Assembly (NCBI RefSeq): GCF_039555335.1
Contig: NC_092635.1
Location: 55,557,755-55,621,754 of the forward strand
From: Amphiura filiformis
Lineage: Eukaryota; Echinodermata; Ophiuroidea; Amphilepidida; Amphiuridae
Direction: 5' to 3'
DNA length: 64,000 nt
How positions within the stretch are numbered: position 1 is the first letter of the stretch; every line of letters begins with the position of its first letter. The position numbers and the translations under genes are program-made. The notes under the pieces were generated by a model, which was not told where the DNA came from, made no database searches, and saw only the letters and a list, made by a program, of their open reading frames with translations. This document shows, in pieces, positions 48,901-57,617 of this stretch.

Positions 48901-51900
48901 ATGCCTTTGAAGTATGTGTTAAATATGATTGCAATTATTTCTTTATCTTTTACACACAGGTATCAGAGAGTCAGAAATCAATGTAGCAGAGGGAAAGAAG
49001 AGAGCACAGATCTTAAGCTCAGAAGCCATCAGGACAGAACAAATTAACAGAGCAGAAGGAGAAGCCAACGCTATTATAGCTAAAGCCAATGCTAAAGCAG
49101 ATGCTCTTATAAGAGTAGCAGGTGCTATTGGAGAACAGGTGAGGAGAGTCAAGTAAAAAAATTTCATGAAGAATGGGAACAAAAATTAAAGAAAACCCTG
49201 AAGTGGGATTCGAACCGGCTACCTCTTGTTTGCGAGACCAGTGCTTTATCATCTGAGCTATCTAGCCCTATTATGGACAGTGATCCCAATTACCAATATC
49301 TTTGCTCGGGTGTTTGTCAGAGCCATAAAACTGTGCCGTTGTGTGGCCAGGGATCATGCCCACATTACGATACAACCTGGGATGCAACAGAGGGGATCAG
49401 TGAAGATGTGGCGTTTAAATACTAAAAACAATGGGGGAATTATTTCATGGTGCATGCTAGATAAGTCAAGTTGTGTCAAATTTGTGATAGTTAATTTTCA
49501 AGAATTAACTAGACAATGCAGGCTGAAATAGAACCTTGGGAAGTGCCTTAAGTTTTGGATTAGAAATATGTGCACCATAGGATTCCGCAGGTGTGGGTGA
49601 TCACAAGGGGAGTTACGGGTTATGCTCTGTGGTTTTGGAATGCTGGTTGATGCAAGGTTGTGGTAGGTTATTCCACTCCTTAATAAACCTTGGGAAGAAT
49701 GAGTTTGTGCAAGATTGGTAGTGTCAACTTGAAATTGCTGGTTGTGTCTTCTTCTTGTCCTGTCCAGAATGCTTTGTTACTGCCAAAATATGAGAATAAA
49801 GGTCAACACCTATTGCAGCCTATAGGGCCAATTACCATGACCTACATGTATTTGGGATGTTTCCTAGGTAATGAAACATCCTTTTACCTTTAAATCAAGA
49901 ACAGTACATGTATGTCACATATAGGTCAAACTATACTTTTTCTGAATCTTTGAGATGAGATACATTTTAATATGAAGTGCTAGAGTAAACAATATAGCCC
50001 ATGAGGACTGACACAGGTCAAAAACTTTCATAGGCTCCTAGGCACTATAAGAACACCACATGGGCCAATCAGTGATTCACAGCAGCTTATGAACAACAAG
50101 AGTGAAGGGCTACAGTGAAGCATACCGTACAAAATATGTGACCATCCAGCACAACTGAGCCCTGAAGTCGCCAATCATCATTTTTGAGATATTCAACCAA
50201 AATATTCTGCTTGAAATTAGCTTTAAAATGATGTATATCATGTCTATAGTACTTGACATTTAAGTAGTGAAAAATCAATAAAACAGTCAATAAATCCTTT
50301 GTTTCCTATTGTTTATTGTTAAGTTCAATGGAGCCTATCTCAAAAGTGGCAGTGGCGACATCCGGGCTCAGTTGTGGTGGATGGTCACATATAACAACTT
50401 CTCAACCACATTATTTCTTGTCACCCTTGTCATTATTCTTCTGCTATCATATTGTAATAGATGCTTGAATTTTTGTCTTTTTACAGTACGGTGGGAATGC
50501 AGCATCTCTAAACGTAGCAGAGCAGTATGTGGCAGCTTTCAGTAATTTAGCTAAAACTGGCAACACCGTGTTGTTACCATCCAACACAGGGGATATAAGT
50601 AGTATGGTAGGCCAGGTAAGATATGCAAACAGGTGCTTATGTTGAGTAGGATTTAATCTTTCCCTGGGCCTTTACAGAGGGCTGAGCTATTGGTACTTTA
50701 GCGAGTGCCATCTGCAGAGCATCTTCTTGCTGTGAGGATGACATTCGCTAGAGTCCCAAAACTCTGAAAAGAACTTCTAGGGAAAGATTAAATCCTACTA
50801 ATTTTTACCGACCTTGAGTAGTAAGTAATTTCAAATCTTGGGTGCTTACATTGTTGACACAAAACATAATGCTATGGTAATGCAAAGAAGTTGTGTGCAA
50901 ATGTTGGAAGTATCTAAATTGCATATGAGGAGTATCCAAAAATATTATCTGATGTTGCTCGTAAGACAGGAATATTGGAATTTTTTCAGTGAGTGAGATG
51001 CTCCAGGAATCCTCTCAGAAACTATTATTACACCAGACTTAATATTGTAACAAAGTTAGAAATAAAGGTAGCTTTTTGTGCTAAGGCCAAAAAAAAAAGA
51101 AGGTTCGTCTCAAAGCTTGCGCGCGCGTTTGTAAAATCCCACGATTTGACAAAAAACAAATGCGGAAATTTTTTATTTCAAAATTTTTTATAGTTTTTCC
51201 AGAAAAAATTGGCGAAAATCAGACTTTTTTCTCAAAATACCATGAAAAAAGTCGGGCATAAAAAATTTAAAAAAAATCTCATTTCGCATTTGTTTTTAAA
51301 TTTCTTGTGAGCTTTGAGACAAACCTTTTTTTTTTTGGCCTAACAGGATGGTAAAATTGGTAGAGTGCCCTAGTATAACATAAATGAAGGCCAGGATTTT
51401 TGGGTAATTTTGTGCCCAGAGACCCTATGTGTAATTTACGGGTGGGTACCATATGTACCAGTACCATAATCAAATAAAAATGGAGTGCAAAATTTGCAAT
51501 TGGAGAGTTTTATAAATGGTCTCCACTCTCCTAACAGTCGTGTGTGAGTTACAGTGGTATTTAGTGAAAATTGTTACCTGCAAATATCTAATGTAAATAA
51601 TAGCTTTCAGGTTTGTATGACATGTTTTGATCTTAAGAATTGAACTCTGGTGCCATTGAACTTTTCACACAAACTTAGTCTGGACAATTTGTCCAGAGCA
51701 ACCTTGCAAACATATTAAATAATGACCTTTGGGTACCCCATTCCAGAAATGCACCTTAGGTAGGTATGTTCATAAAATTTTGAAGTTTAGTATTTTTAGC
51801 TGAAAGTTCTTTCATTTGAAAGAGAATCAAATTACCTAAACAATAAGGGGTCAATCATGTTTCTAGTGCATATACTTTTGAAGTTACAGACAAAAATAGT

Positions 51901-52966
51901 GTCACCAAATTGTCCAAAATTTTGTGTGTGAAATTGTGACAGCAGGCACATGTACAATGTACACTACTGTATGTGACCCCAGATGACCTCCTATTCTTTA
52001 CTGTAAGAAAGCTGTTTTGGATGGTCTTGATTTACACACAAATTGCTTTTGAGCTAAATCGAGTGTCGACTTGGTGGAACATGGATTGCACTATGTGATA
52101 GTTTATGAATCCATTATTATCCCAGTACCAACATAAGTCAACATCACTTAGGTTTTGGTTGTCAAAATTAATTTTTTAGTAATTTTTTCCATTGAGCCCC
52201 ACAGTAAAGCCATTTTTGGACCGTACAGGCACATTCCACTTCCCTATGGACGAATAGCGCCACCTATAGTGTGAGATGTGAGCCTGGCTACCTTAGGGAC
52301 AGGTGGGTACCGACTGCACCCAGCCTTAACATAAATACACATTAAGTACAGTGAAAGCTTTATTGTCGGAAAGAGACATGTTTTACTTAGTTTTCTTTCG
52401 TATGATTTGCTTGTTTTATGTTGTTTTTCCCCATATGTTAGCTGTAGGAAGTCCACATATCTGGCTCAGTTTCAGTTTATATTCATCCATTACAAACATA
52501 TTACAAAAAAAAAAATATATATATATTTTAAAGAACATCTTTTGGCAATCCAACATTGTATACTGATCTATACTATTTCATGTTGAAAGTTAACAACAAA
52601 AGCATGATTTTGACTTGATATTAAACCATTGAGAGGTCTTATTCTTCCAAGTATAGAAAGTACAAGCGGTAACCGCTGTAAGCATGCAATGGTATGGATA
52701 AGTATGGGTGTACGTATATGGCAACAAGTCTCCTAAATTCATATTTTTGAATTTCCTTTCAGGCAATGGCTATATATGGCAATATGACCACACAACAAAA
52801 TGCCCAAGCAGCATTAGCAGCTTCCAGCGAAGCCCATCCGACTGAAGAAAAATTCACAGAAGGAGAGATGGTCATGGACAAATTACATGAAGACTTTCAA
52901 AAGAAACTCAACCGAAGGGAGAATGATTTAAGAAAACATTTACAAAAAACAGAAGATGACAAATAG
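21888..52966 (+). CDS. STOML2: STOML2 / SLP-2, mitochondrial stomatin-like protein 2 (9 exons, complete)
   Basis: Inner-membrane SPFH scaffold that binds cardiolipin and prohibitins and organises protease complexes. Coding exons, all plus: 21888-21923, 42423-42572, 43533-43632, 44173-44231, 46089-46221, 47764-47916, 48960-49138, 50487-50615, 52763-52966. Phases agree at every junction, giving 380 residues (human 356). The first ~37 residues are Arg/Ser-rich and acid-poor, fitting a mitochondrial presequence. SPFH core: exons 2-6 ([59 protein letters not shown]). Alanine/glutamate coiled coil: exons 6-7 ([34 protein letters not shown]). Conserved C-terminal segment [18 protein letters not shown]: exon 8. 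The stop is TAG. Candidate AATAAA signals lie at 53893 and 54227. Intron 1 spans about 20.5 kb and contains two LC8 genes. Confidence 0.92.
22091..22280. repeat. MITE with about 60-bp terminal inverted repeats
   Basis: TTTCGGTAAATCCCA..GTACACCTGAGAA..TCATTTT is mirrored around a CpG-rich centre (CATCGTTTATCGAACATCG). It lies about 170 bp into STOML2 intron 1. Confidence 0.85.
22591..22806. repeat. MITE with 40-bp terminal inverted repeats
   Basis: CTATAGAAAAATTATCAAAT and TCGTGGACATCGTG are mirrored at 22767-22806. The interior is GC-rich with repeated TGCGTGG/GTGCGTAG words. Confidence 0.85.
23608..23740. repeat. Dispersed repeat, copy 2
   Basis: Matches 13955-14110 (TGCTAGGATCATTCATGG, TTGACCTAAAAAAAAAA). 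Confidence 0.6.
24075..24222. repeat. Family B MITE, second copy
   Basis: GATAAAATTGAATGCTTTAC and CAATAAATATGGGCTCAATC mirror each other and match 4063-4207. Confidence 0.65.
24739..24841. repeat. Short imperfect palindrome
   Basis: GATCTAAATCCCAAGGAAG and CTTCCTTGGGTTTTTAGATC arms, with AAAAGTTGCA/TGCAACTTTT further in. Confidence 0.6.
24869..26096. mobile_element. Inverted-repeat element carrying a nested family C MITE
   Basis: TAACGCCTCCATTCCTCCG at left and CGGAGAAATGGAGGCTTTA at right. Both arms are rich in CACGGAAAA/TTTTCTCGC words. The family C insertion at 25284-25629 sits in the middle. Confidence 0.6.
25284..25629. repeat. Intact palindromic MITE, family C, TTAA flanks
   Basis: TTAA at 25280-25283 and 25630-25633. 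Arms of about 150 bp run from GGGGGTACTACACCCCTGG through ACAAGTAAGATATGTAT and back. Confidence 0.85.
26197..26416. repeat. Palindromic MITE with about 85-bp arms
   Basis: ACTAAAAGTTCTGAGGTTTT and GCTGGATAAAGTTGTACAT are mirrored at 26355-26405. Confidence 0.85.
26617..26826. mobile_element. 210-bp insertion in the DYNLL 3' region with TCATCA target duplication
   Basis: Absent from the otherwise homologous second DYNLL locus, so it is a datable insertion. TCATCA flanks it at 26611-26616 and 26827-26832. The interior has TATATAGCGCC and AAGGCGCTGATAA. Confidence 0.75.
27111..27380 (-). CDS. DYNLL1: Cytoplasmic dynein light chain LC8 (DYNLL), canonical copy
   Basis: Encodes 89 residues, exactly the family length: the small dimeric hub protein of dynein, myosin V and many other complexes. 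The start [19 protein letters not shown], core [12 protein letters not shown], cargo strand [15 protein letters not shown] and end [11 protein letters not shown] match animal LC8 almost residue for residue. The groove residues Tyr65, Thr67, His68, Phe73, Tyr75 and Tyr77 are kept, as is Ser88. All coding sequence is in one exon, whose acceptor (TTGCAG) precedes 27403, leaving about 22 nt of 5' UTR before the ATG. The matching noncoding first exon is probably at 33196 and above, across an intron of about 5.8 kb. The gene lies inside STOML2 intron 1 on the opposite strand. Confidence 0.95.
   Translation of the reverse strand: MTERKAVVKNADMSEEMQQDAIDCATTAMEKFNIEKDIGAYIKKEFDKKYNPTWHSIVGRNFGSYVTHETKHFIYFYLGQVAVLLFKSG
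28508..29060 (+). repeat. Tandem repeat (three ~155-bp units) with a Helitron-like 3' end
   Basis: Units at about 28600, 28760 and 28905 share AACGCAATAACCGATCAAC and GTTATTTGCATATT..GAATATTAATGAG. The element ends with hairpin AATTAC-GAACCGT-GTAATT directly followed by CTAGT. Confidence 0.55.
29167..31933. mobile_element. 2.77-kb near-perfect palindromic element flanked by TTAA
   Basis: TTAA at 29163-29166 and 31934-31937. Termini are GAGGCAGTCTCCC and the mirror of GAGCCAGTCTCCC. Arms of about 1.3 kb (to about 30450, and from about 30640) are inverted copies with scattered substitutions. Each arm holds a ~190-bp direct duplication (30112-30300 and 30309-30430) and alternating TGGGATC-N8-GGCGC modules. 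There is no transposase. It lies in the intron of the canonical DYNLL gene. Confidence 0.9.
32053..32458. repeat. MITE (family D) with GGGGCAAGC minisatellite core
   Basis: AGGGACTGTGCAATAATTAT and mirror ATAATTATTGCACAGCCCCT at the ends. The core repeats GGGGGGCAAGCAATTTTGGC-like 30-mers. Related to 46720-47198. Confidence 0.8.
33050..33600. repeat. Duplicated 5' flank of DYNLL, copy 1
   Basis: Collinear with 38935-39200 plus 40925-41180 (for example AAGATGCAGTTCAGTGAAGC and CAACAAGTCAATAGGCGAG). Confidence 0.8.
33196..33400 (-). other. DYNLL1: Probable noncoding first exon of the canonical DYNLL gene
   Basis: On the minus strand GCAATTG is followed by donor GTGAGT at 33195-33190. The block is conserved with the sequence upstream of the second DYNLL copy (39069 upward), including the donor. 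Vertebrate and insect LC8 genes also have a noncoding first exon. The 5' end (transcription start) is not determined; 33400 is nominal. Confidence 0.5.
33641..34036. repeat. Inverted-repeat element with a 62-bp direct repeat
   Basis: GTAGGGCTG and CAGCCCTAC at the ends. Inside, ATGGGGTCAATGGGTGAGA and GTGAGAGCAAA occur twice in tandem, with a diverged third copy. Confidence 0.6.
34314..34545. repeat. Two-copy direct repeat with nuclear-receptor-like words
   Basis: AAGGTCATATACTGAGGTCA and AAAGGTCATTTGAGGTCAAC occur at about 34315 and again at about 34490. Confidence 0.65.
35010..35940 (-). mobile_element. Single copy of the Helitron-like unit
   Basis: Matches the 15193-19020 units in order: GTGCTTAGGATGTCATAAGG, ATTTTGATTTTT, TACACCGACAAAATG, GGAAGTAACCCCTTAATGAC. 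It ends with GACAGAAGAAAGAAGAACAC and hairpin TGCACAGCGCCGATGGCGGC at about 35944. Confidence 0.65.
36085..36328. repeat. Palindromic MITE with about 115-bp arms
   Basis: TTGATATCAAATGAGAGATC and TTTAACATACT..CCAAATCGGT..ATTTCC mirrored about 36205. Confidence 0.8.
36790..37700. mobile_element. Foldback element with about 190-bp arms
   Basis: AACAAAATGACAATAGTTTT, AGAGGGTCGAAAATCA and TGCATGAATGAATTACAATC on the left are mirrored at about 37500-37700. Confidence 0.8.
37985..38740. repeat. Duplicated DYNLL coding exon and 3' flank, copy 2
   Basis: Collinear with 26480-27445 without the 210-bp insertion. Confidence 0.85.
38394..38663 (-). CDS. DYNLL1-like: Diverged LC8-type dynein light chain, second copy
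   Basis: Full-length 89-residue LC8 reading frame ([20 protein letters not shown] to LLFKSA) in a single coding exon; the acceptor (TTGCAG) precedes 38686. Helices and the [14 protein letters not shown] core are intact, but residues around the cargo groove and edge differ from canonical LC8: Val58 to Ala, Tyr65 to Asp, His68 to Tyr, Lys71 to Asn, Gln80 to Asp, Ala82 to Met and Gly89 to Ala. There are no stops or frameshifts, so it is either a functional specialised paralogue or a young decaying copy. The intron to its presumed first exon (39069 upward) is only about 380 bp. It arose by duplication of the gene at 27111, as UTR and flanking homology shows. Confidence 0.9.
   Translation of the reverse strand: MTDRQAVIKNADMSEDMQQDAVDCATQALETFNTEKDIASYIKKEFDKKYNPTWHCIAGRNFGSDVTYETNHFIYFYLGDLMVLLFKSA
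39069..39200 (-). other. Probable noncoding first exon of second DYNLL copy, cut by a transposon
   Basis: Same donor context (GCAATTG then GTGAGT) and high similarity to the first-exon block at 33196-33340. The homology breaks at 39200, where a 1.7-kb TA-flanked element is inserted, and resumes at about 40925. The promoter of this copy may therefore be displaced. Confidence 0.45.
39203..40900. mobile_element. TA-flanked long-TIR transposon with a nested MITE
   Basis: CAGGGTGTCCCAAAAAAACA at left and the mirror of GTTTTTATTGGGACACTCTG at right, flanked by TA (39201-39202, 40901-40902), as in Tc1/mariner-superfamily insertions. The ~220-bp left arm is found inverted at about 40020-40137 plus 40780-40900, split by the nested MITE. 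No intact transposase. Confidence 0.8.
40140..40785. repeat. Nested palindromic MITE of about 640 bp
   Basis: AGCACATCAGACATATCGAA..ATTCTGAATACGAAG is mirrored as CAGAATGCAATTCGATAGGT. The centre is a long A/T hairpin (ATATGGATTTTTTTCCC). Confidence 0.8.
41387..41614. repeat. MITE with TIR AATAGACCTTTTCATAT
   Basis: 17-bp mirror-image ends (ATATGAAAAGGTCTATT at right); CpG-containing interior. Confidence 0.75.
42200..42328 (+). other. Short open frame of unknown status upstream of STOML2 exon 2
   Basis: An ATG at about 42203 opens a 42-codon frame ([20 protein letters not shown]...) that ends at TAG inside the duplicated exon-2-like block. Its composition is protein-like, but no family is recognised and no splice signals connect it to STOML2. 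It may be chance or an exonised transposon piece. Confidence 0.2.
42310..42385 (+). pseudogene. Partial duplicate of STOML2 exon 2 (5' half)
   Basis: GTCTCCAGCTAGTATACTGA..CCAAAGTCAAAAC copies the presequence part of exon 2 at 42438-42502, about 120 bp downstream, with mostly transition differences (roughly 80-85% identity). The frame is still open, but the copy stops before the SPFH-coding part. Confidence 0.8.
42806..43268 (+). pseudogene. Internally deleted Tc1-like transposon with degenerate transposase C-terminus
   Basis: Inverted ends GGGTCTCAAACAGAATGTGC / GCACATTCTGTTTGAGACCC enclose a broken Tc1 transposase. Recognisable are [18 protein letters not shown], the DDE-domain signature [19 protein letters not shown], and downstream [14 protein letters not shown] and [13 protein letters not shown]. 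At least one frameshift separates the first block from WPAISPDL, and the N-terminal part is gone. It lies in STOML2 intron 2. Confidence 0.88.
44272..44451. repeat. MITE with TIR CAGGGGTGTGAGAG
   Basis: ATCAGGGGTGTGAGAGTTCC at left, ACCTCTCACACCCCTGAT at right; T-rich interior with repeated TTTTCAG. Confidence 0.8.
44948..45843. mobile_element. Inverted-repeat element with AGGCC-poly(A) termini (family E)
   Basis: AGGCCAAAAAAAAATTGTTT and GCTTGCCCTCG at left, mirrored at 45800-45843. A smaller relative with the same AGGCCAAAAAAAA ends is at 51085-51341. The interior has unassigned open frames, including an ATG at 45049 ([19 protein letters not shown]), with no family recognised. Confidence 0.7.
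46600..47393. mobile_element. Outer inverted-repeat element enclosing a family D MITE
   Basis: CCAAGGGTGAAAATAAG at left and CTTATTTTCACCCTTGG at right, each flanked by GGATAACCC-like sequence. TGGCCCCTGGT repeats lie near both ends. Confidence 0.75.
46720..47198. repeat. Family D MITE with CCTGCCAAAAATCGCTTGCC minisatellite
   Basis: GGTGGTGCAATAATTATG at left and CATAATTATTGCACCACC at right. About eight ~30-bp units of CTTGCCCCCCCTTTCGACC-type fill the core in both orientations. Confidence 0.85.
48339..48900 (+). repeat. Tandem repeat in STOML2 intron 6 carrying copies of the exon 6 splice donor
   Basis: Units start ACTTGAAATATCT at 48339, 48541 and 48730 (periods 202 and 189 bp). Two units contain TTAGAATCTGAAGGTAAG, a copy of the exon 6 end and donor at 47906-47920, placing decoy GT sites at 48518 and 48707. 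Each unit also has an acceptor-like ATATTGTAGGTA. Confidence 0.85.
49196..49270 (-). other. tRNA-Ala-like sequence (SINE head or tRNA pseudogene)
   Basis: On the minus strand GGGCTAGATAGCTCAGATGA, a loop with CTCGCAA (anticodon CGC) and a perfect B box GGTTCGAATCC. The 3' end does not pair with the 5' acceptor strand, so it is not a functional tRNA. It starts about 60 bp after STOML2 exon 7. Confidence 0.7.
50136..50391. repeat. MITE with about 40-bp terminal inverted repeats
   Basis: TATGTGACCATCCAGCACAA and ACTGAGCCC at left, mirrored at 50350-50391. Confidence 0.8.
50646..50802. repeat. MITE with TIR GTAGGATTTAATCTTTCCCT
   Basis: Mirror AGGGAAAGATTAAATCCTAC at right; about 155 bp, directly after STOML2 exon 8. 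Confidence 0.85.
51085..51341. repeat. Family E inverted-repeat element, short form
   Basis: AGGCCAAAAAAAAAAGAAGG with GTCTCAAAGCTT at left, mirrored as AGCTTTGAGACAAACC and TTTTTTTTGGCCT. Confidence 0.8.
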
Positions 52967-53235
52967 GAATGATAAAATGCACCTGTAAACTTCTTCTTTG
53001 TTGTCTGATATTCATACGCTAGTGTTTTGAAACGCACTACTTTACTCAGATAGTATCAAGCGGTTGATGTGGATGTAGTACACAGATCATAACTCAAAGG
53101 ACCACCAAAAAGGAATATATGGCTATCATGTCTAAAGATCAGTTATATGTATATATAACATTCAAGTAAATTGCTAAGTGTTTGCTTCTAACTGGAAATG
53201 CATATAAGTTTTTAGAAAATCAAGAAGAGTTCAAG

Positions 53236-53352
53236 TGTGTAAATTTCAAGTGGAGTCACACATTCAAGTAAACCCACTTGAAATTGACACTCCCAATGTG
53301 GAAGATTATTTAAAAAAAGGTCATGACTTCCACTTGAACTGGAATAGCCCAT
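53236..53352. repeat. Family A foldback repeat (short)
   Basis: TTTCAAGTGGAGTCACACAT and CACTTGAACTGGAATAGCCC. Confidence 0.6.
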
Positions 53353-53716
53353 TAGTTTTTTGACACACACTACCTTATTCCCATAGTGTCAAGCGTTTTT
53401 ATATTGTGGATGTGGTACAAAGACTTTATCCAAAGAACCACTATATGGCTATCATGTTCAAAGATTGTAAATTTACATTATTTTGTAAATTAAATCTAAT
53501 ACTGGAACTAAAATTTGCAACTCTGATCACTTTGCTACGTTGCGTCTGAAACCACCAGACTTCATCAGGCGTCTGTGGTAATGTTTTGCCCTACTGGATG
53601 AATAATCTACACCAAGATATAGTAAATTTACGTTCAAGTAAATTGCCGAGTGTGATTGCCTCGTACTGAAAGCTGACTGAAAGTTTTCAGAAAATCAGGA
53701 AGGGTTCATATATGTA

Positions 53717-53871
53717 TTGGACTATTCCACATGAAATCCATACACCCTCCTATGGAAGACATGACCTTAATCTCCCACATACGGGGTTTAGATTTCAAAT
53801 AGGGTGACCTATTCAGGTAACCCCATTTGAAATTCACAAGGGCGTATGGATTTCAACTGGAATAGCCAATT
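53717..53871. repeat. Family A foldback repeat, full length
   Basis: GGACTATTCCACATGAAATC at left and GGATTTCAACTGGAATAGCC at right. Confidence 0.75.
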
Positions 53872-55038
53872 GTTCAGAAAATCTCATTTTAGAATAAATC
53901 ATGTGATTATTATGTAAACAGACAAAATGAGTCATGTAAGGCAACATCCCTTTAATTATAAGCTGAACATTCTGAAAATTTTGACTTATTGTTCTTGAGA
54001 TAAGCTTATTATCATGATGCATAAAATACGTAAATTGAACTCTGTTAATATCCCAAAATCACTTGACAAACAAATTATTTGGCTTGATCATGTTCCTTAT
54101 TTGAAATATTTTAAAAGATATCAAAGTTAACTTAACAAACAAAAGGAACAGTGGAGCTCTATGAGCAAATAATTATGTGACCCGTTCTGACAAAACAAGT
54201 CGCATTTTTGACATTTTATGATTTGAATAAAAATGTAAGCACAGGACAATAAGCTTCAAAATGATACCAAAATTATATACATAGCATCAATACTTTTCAA
54301 GATATGGATAATTTTGTAAATGATACCTTGATATTTTTGCTAATCTTATAATGAGCTAATTAGTTTCCTGCTTTACACAGGATTGAATAGGGATTATCAT
54401 AGTTCAACTGTCAATTATTGATTAAATCAACCTCTTTTTAATAAGTACTTCCAAGTCCACTCAGTCCCAAGGTCAAATACCATGAAATCAATAATTCCAA
54501 AATTTGATTTTTTTTTTAATGGGAATGTCATCTTTAAAGGCCTATAACTCAAAAACATCCCTGGCGACTTGTTCCGGGTTTTGTTGGAGCTGGTCACATA
54601 TATATTTTATCAGGCAAGGAGGGATTGCCAGTGCTGTCAACAATTTAGGATTTTACAACACAAGATTAGATGAACCTCAAATTTTCAGTCATAACTTTGA
54701 CCATCATCGGGAGACTGACAACCAAAATTTGGAATCGGTGACCTGTTGGACACTTGACCCTACCACTTAATCGTACACTCTTGGTAATTGGTATCGGGCC
54801 TGTCATGGTTGAGTGATGGTTGGTTTTCCCCTGATGTATATGGTCTCCTTCACACCCGTTTCAAAATAATTTGGTTCGTCTGATCTTGTGTTGAGATGAA
54901 AAATTATGAATTATGATGTCTACCAACACAGATTAAGTTTAATAAGCTCAGAATTTGTTTGGAGTAACTTTTATATTATGTGTACAGTACAGGTATTATT
55001 ACCAATTGACGGGCTCATTGACTCCACATTATGCATTT

Positions 55039-55247
55039 AAAGTTTGTTCGGCTTATATAAGGTAGAAATTAAGTAAAGTTCCAACTCACGCTTGCGTAAA
55101 TTCACATATAAGCGTGCGTCAGTAACTCATCAAGCAATGCACAATTAGCATAAAGCACTTCACCCAACAGCATGCATGCCATTCTTTATCAATACACAGT
55201 GTTATGAGTCTTTATTTTTTCTGCCTTATATAAGCCGAACAAACTTT
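55039..55247. repeat. MITE with 24-bp perfect inverted ends
   Basis: AAAGTTTGTTCGGCTTATAT and mirror ATATAAGCCGAACAAACTTT. Confidence 0.9.
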
Positions 55248-55602
55248 GGGAAGAGATTAATAATACTTAATTCTCTTACCTATTTTGGACAATGCTCTAG
55301 GGCCAATGCTCTTGAACCTTTTCCAATTTTGGTTTCATTTCAGATGGAAGGGAGGGGATCAGTTCGTGTTTATAGAGCTTCAGCTGTATTTTTGATTGTT
55401 TCCTAACACCTAGTGACAATAAATCAAGAATGTTTTTAAAAATCACAAAGGAATTGCACCAATTTGTTGTGTTGAGAAAATGTACATGTTAGGAGAATCA
55501 AATTTGTTTTCTAAGAGGTATCATATGTCCAACCGTATCGATTCTCTTTTGTGTACTAAAGTTAAACAATGGAAGTGAAATGTAAGGCATATGGGAAATT
55601 TC

Positions 55603-56340
55603 AGCTAGACATTCTTGCCTGCAAGCCAAATGCTCAAATGGCATGTGGAAAAAACAAGTTACAATCTACCCCTATGGCTCAGTTTTTGGACCACTAGCAA
55701 CACTCTGTTGGATCATTACCTTTGAACAAGAATTTGAACATGCTTTCTCAACTGGACATCCTTGCCTACAAACCAAATATTTGGCATGTGCAAAACAACA
55801 AGTTACAATATACTCATTTAATTTGTGACAGTCTACTCCATGGGGGCCAAAGGAGGCATTTTTTAAAATTGAGTTACTATTAATATTACCTAAACATTAG
55901 GCTATTATATACTGAAAACAGTATTTTTGGTTCTAAAGTTATGACATTTTGTTATGTCTAATTTCTTATGTATTTTATTGTTTTTTATTCCATATTTTTG
56001 CCTTTATCTCAATTTCAAATTTGCTGCCTTTGGCCCCCCATGGACCAGATCGTGTCACATATGAAATGGTATTCTACCTTCAACTGTTGCTAAATATAGT
56101 GCATCATCTGGATTTGAAACAAGAATAGAAAGCGGTTTCACATCGTAGTATCATGTAATACTTTTAACTGGACATCCTTGCCTGCAAACCAAATGTTTGG
56201 CATGTGCAAAACAACAAGTTACAATCTAGTATCTACCCCTATGGCATAGTATTCTGGCTATTGGTGAAACCCTGATGAATCATTAAATAAAACTGCTGCT
56301 AAATAGTGCACATTTTATTTGGATTTGAAACAAGAATGTG
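55603..56340. repeat. Imperfect direct repeats
   Basis: TGGCATGTGCAAAACAACAA-type blocks recur at about 55603, 55750 and 56165; GGATTTGAAACAAGAAT plus GTCGTAGTA blocks at about 56110 and 56320. Confidence 0.65.
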
Positions 56341-56554
56341 AGAGCGGTGTCACGTCGTAGTATTGTGCGATTTGTTCATGACAGATATTTGAAGGTTGGT
56401 ATCAACCTTGAAATTATGGAAAGTTTTGGGCCAGACAGGTAAATAGCACTTGAGATCTTTTCAACTGTATGGGCAACAACAATGGAGCTGCCCACCTAGA
56501 TGAAAAGAATTTCACTTCTTATTTGCCTCCCTGTTTGGGGCCTCGTAATAAAAT

Positions 56555-56880
56555 GGTCTAAAGTAAAGTGGCAAGTTTTGCGGAAAAACAGACAAATCAA
56601 CAGAATTTAAGAAAAAAACGGAAAACACAGAAATTCGCGGAAAACATGTTTTTCTTTGAGAAAAATAAAAATGAAGAAAAAAATAATCGGAATGTGAGGT
56701 AAAAATAATGAAAATGAAGTCCGTCTTCAAAGATATCAGACTTAGAACAACTAAAAAGATCATAATGCAAGTAACTTCTTTTTACCCCAATTTTTAGCGG
56801 AATTTAGTTTTTAAACCACGCACGGAAAATCGCGGAATTCGGTGTTTTAAATCACGGAAAACTTGCCACTCTAGTCTAAA
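56555..56880. repeat. MITE with TIR around AGTGGCAAGTTTT
   Basis: TCTAAAGTAAAGTGGCAAGT at left and ACTTGCCACTCTAGTCTAAA at right. The interior is rich in CGGAAAA words like the 24869-26096 element. Confidence 0.8.
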
Positions 56881-57205
56881 GTATATAAAAGTCTACACAA
56901 TCAGAATGACAACAACTTGAATCCAATGACTGTGATGTCAGATTTATGTAAAAATGCTCAATTTTGGAGATAATCATAAAAATTCTTTTCTCTTATATTG
57001 AACCATTTGTATCTTGTGTGAAAAGTCAAGCTGCATTTTGGCTAAATAATTTGTTTTATATAACTCATATAAAGATTCTTTATCATTTGATTGGTCAATT
57101 TATTTACAAGTTATTATTTTACTACTCAGCGTGAGTGCAATAGTCCATTTTCCATTGAACTCACATGATGCTACCATGCCAACGCAGTCAAACGCGAGCA
57201 TATAT

Positions 57206-57617
57206 AATGAAAGACAAAGATAAAAAGACTACTTTGCTTCTGACATCATCTGTCAATCAAAGTCGAGCACGGTTTGTTTACAAATGTCGTGAAGATATGA
57301 GTTGCTGAACACGGCAGTAAAACCGGGCGCCTTATAGTTAATTTTGCACTTTCAAACATACAAACCGTCTCAAAAGTTAGGTATTTATACTATAACTTTC
57401 TTTCGCGAAGGCACCATGTCAACAATGCCTAGAAAAGTTGCTTTTTTGCCTTGTAAAAGTACGTAATTTTTCGCCATTCACTGCTATTCCCTTTCTCCGA
57501 TCAGCACCAGATAAATTGACCTTCCTTTTACGCGCTAATTAACCAATCAAGGATCGTAGAGAATTTGATTGACAGTGACATCAGACACAAACTAGTCTTT
57601 TTGTCTTTGTCTTCAAT
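57206..57617. repeat. MITE with about 50-bp inverted ends
   Basis: AAGACAAAGATAAAAAGACT and TGTCAATCAAA at left, mirrored at 57560-57617. Confidence 0.8.

Noticed and set aside
48440..48934. 164-codon open frame on the minus strand, the second longest in the window
   Set aside because: It lies entirely in the STOML2 intron 6 tandem repeat; one period is 189 bp (63 codons), which keeps the frame open. No domain is recognisable.
49196..49270. Functional tRNA gene
   Set aside because: 5' and 3' acceptor strands do not pair, and one anticodon-stem pair is broken.
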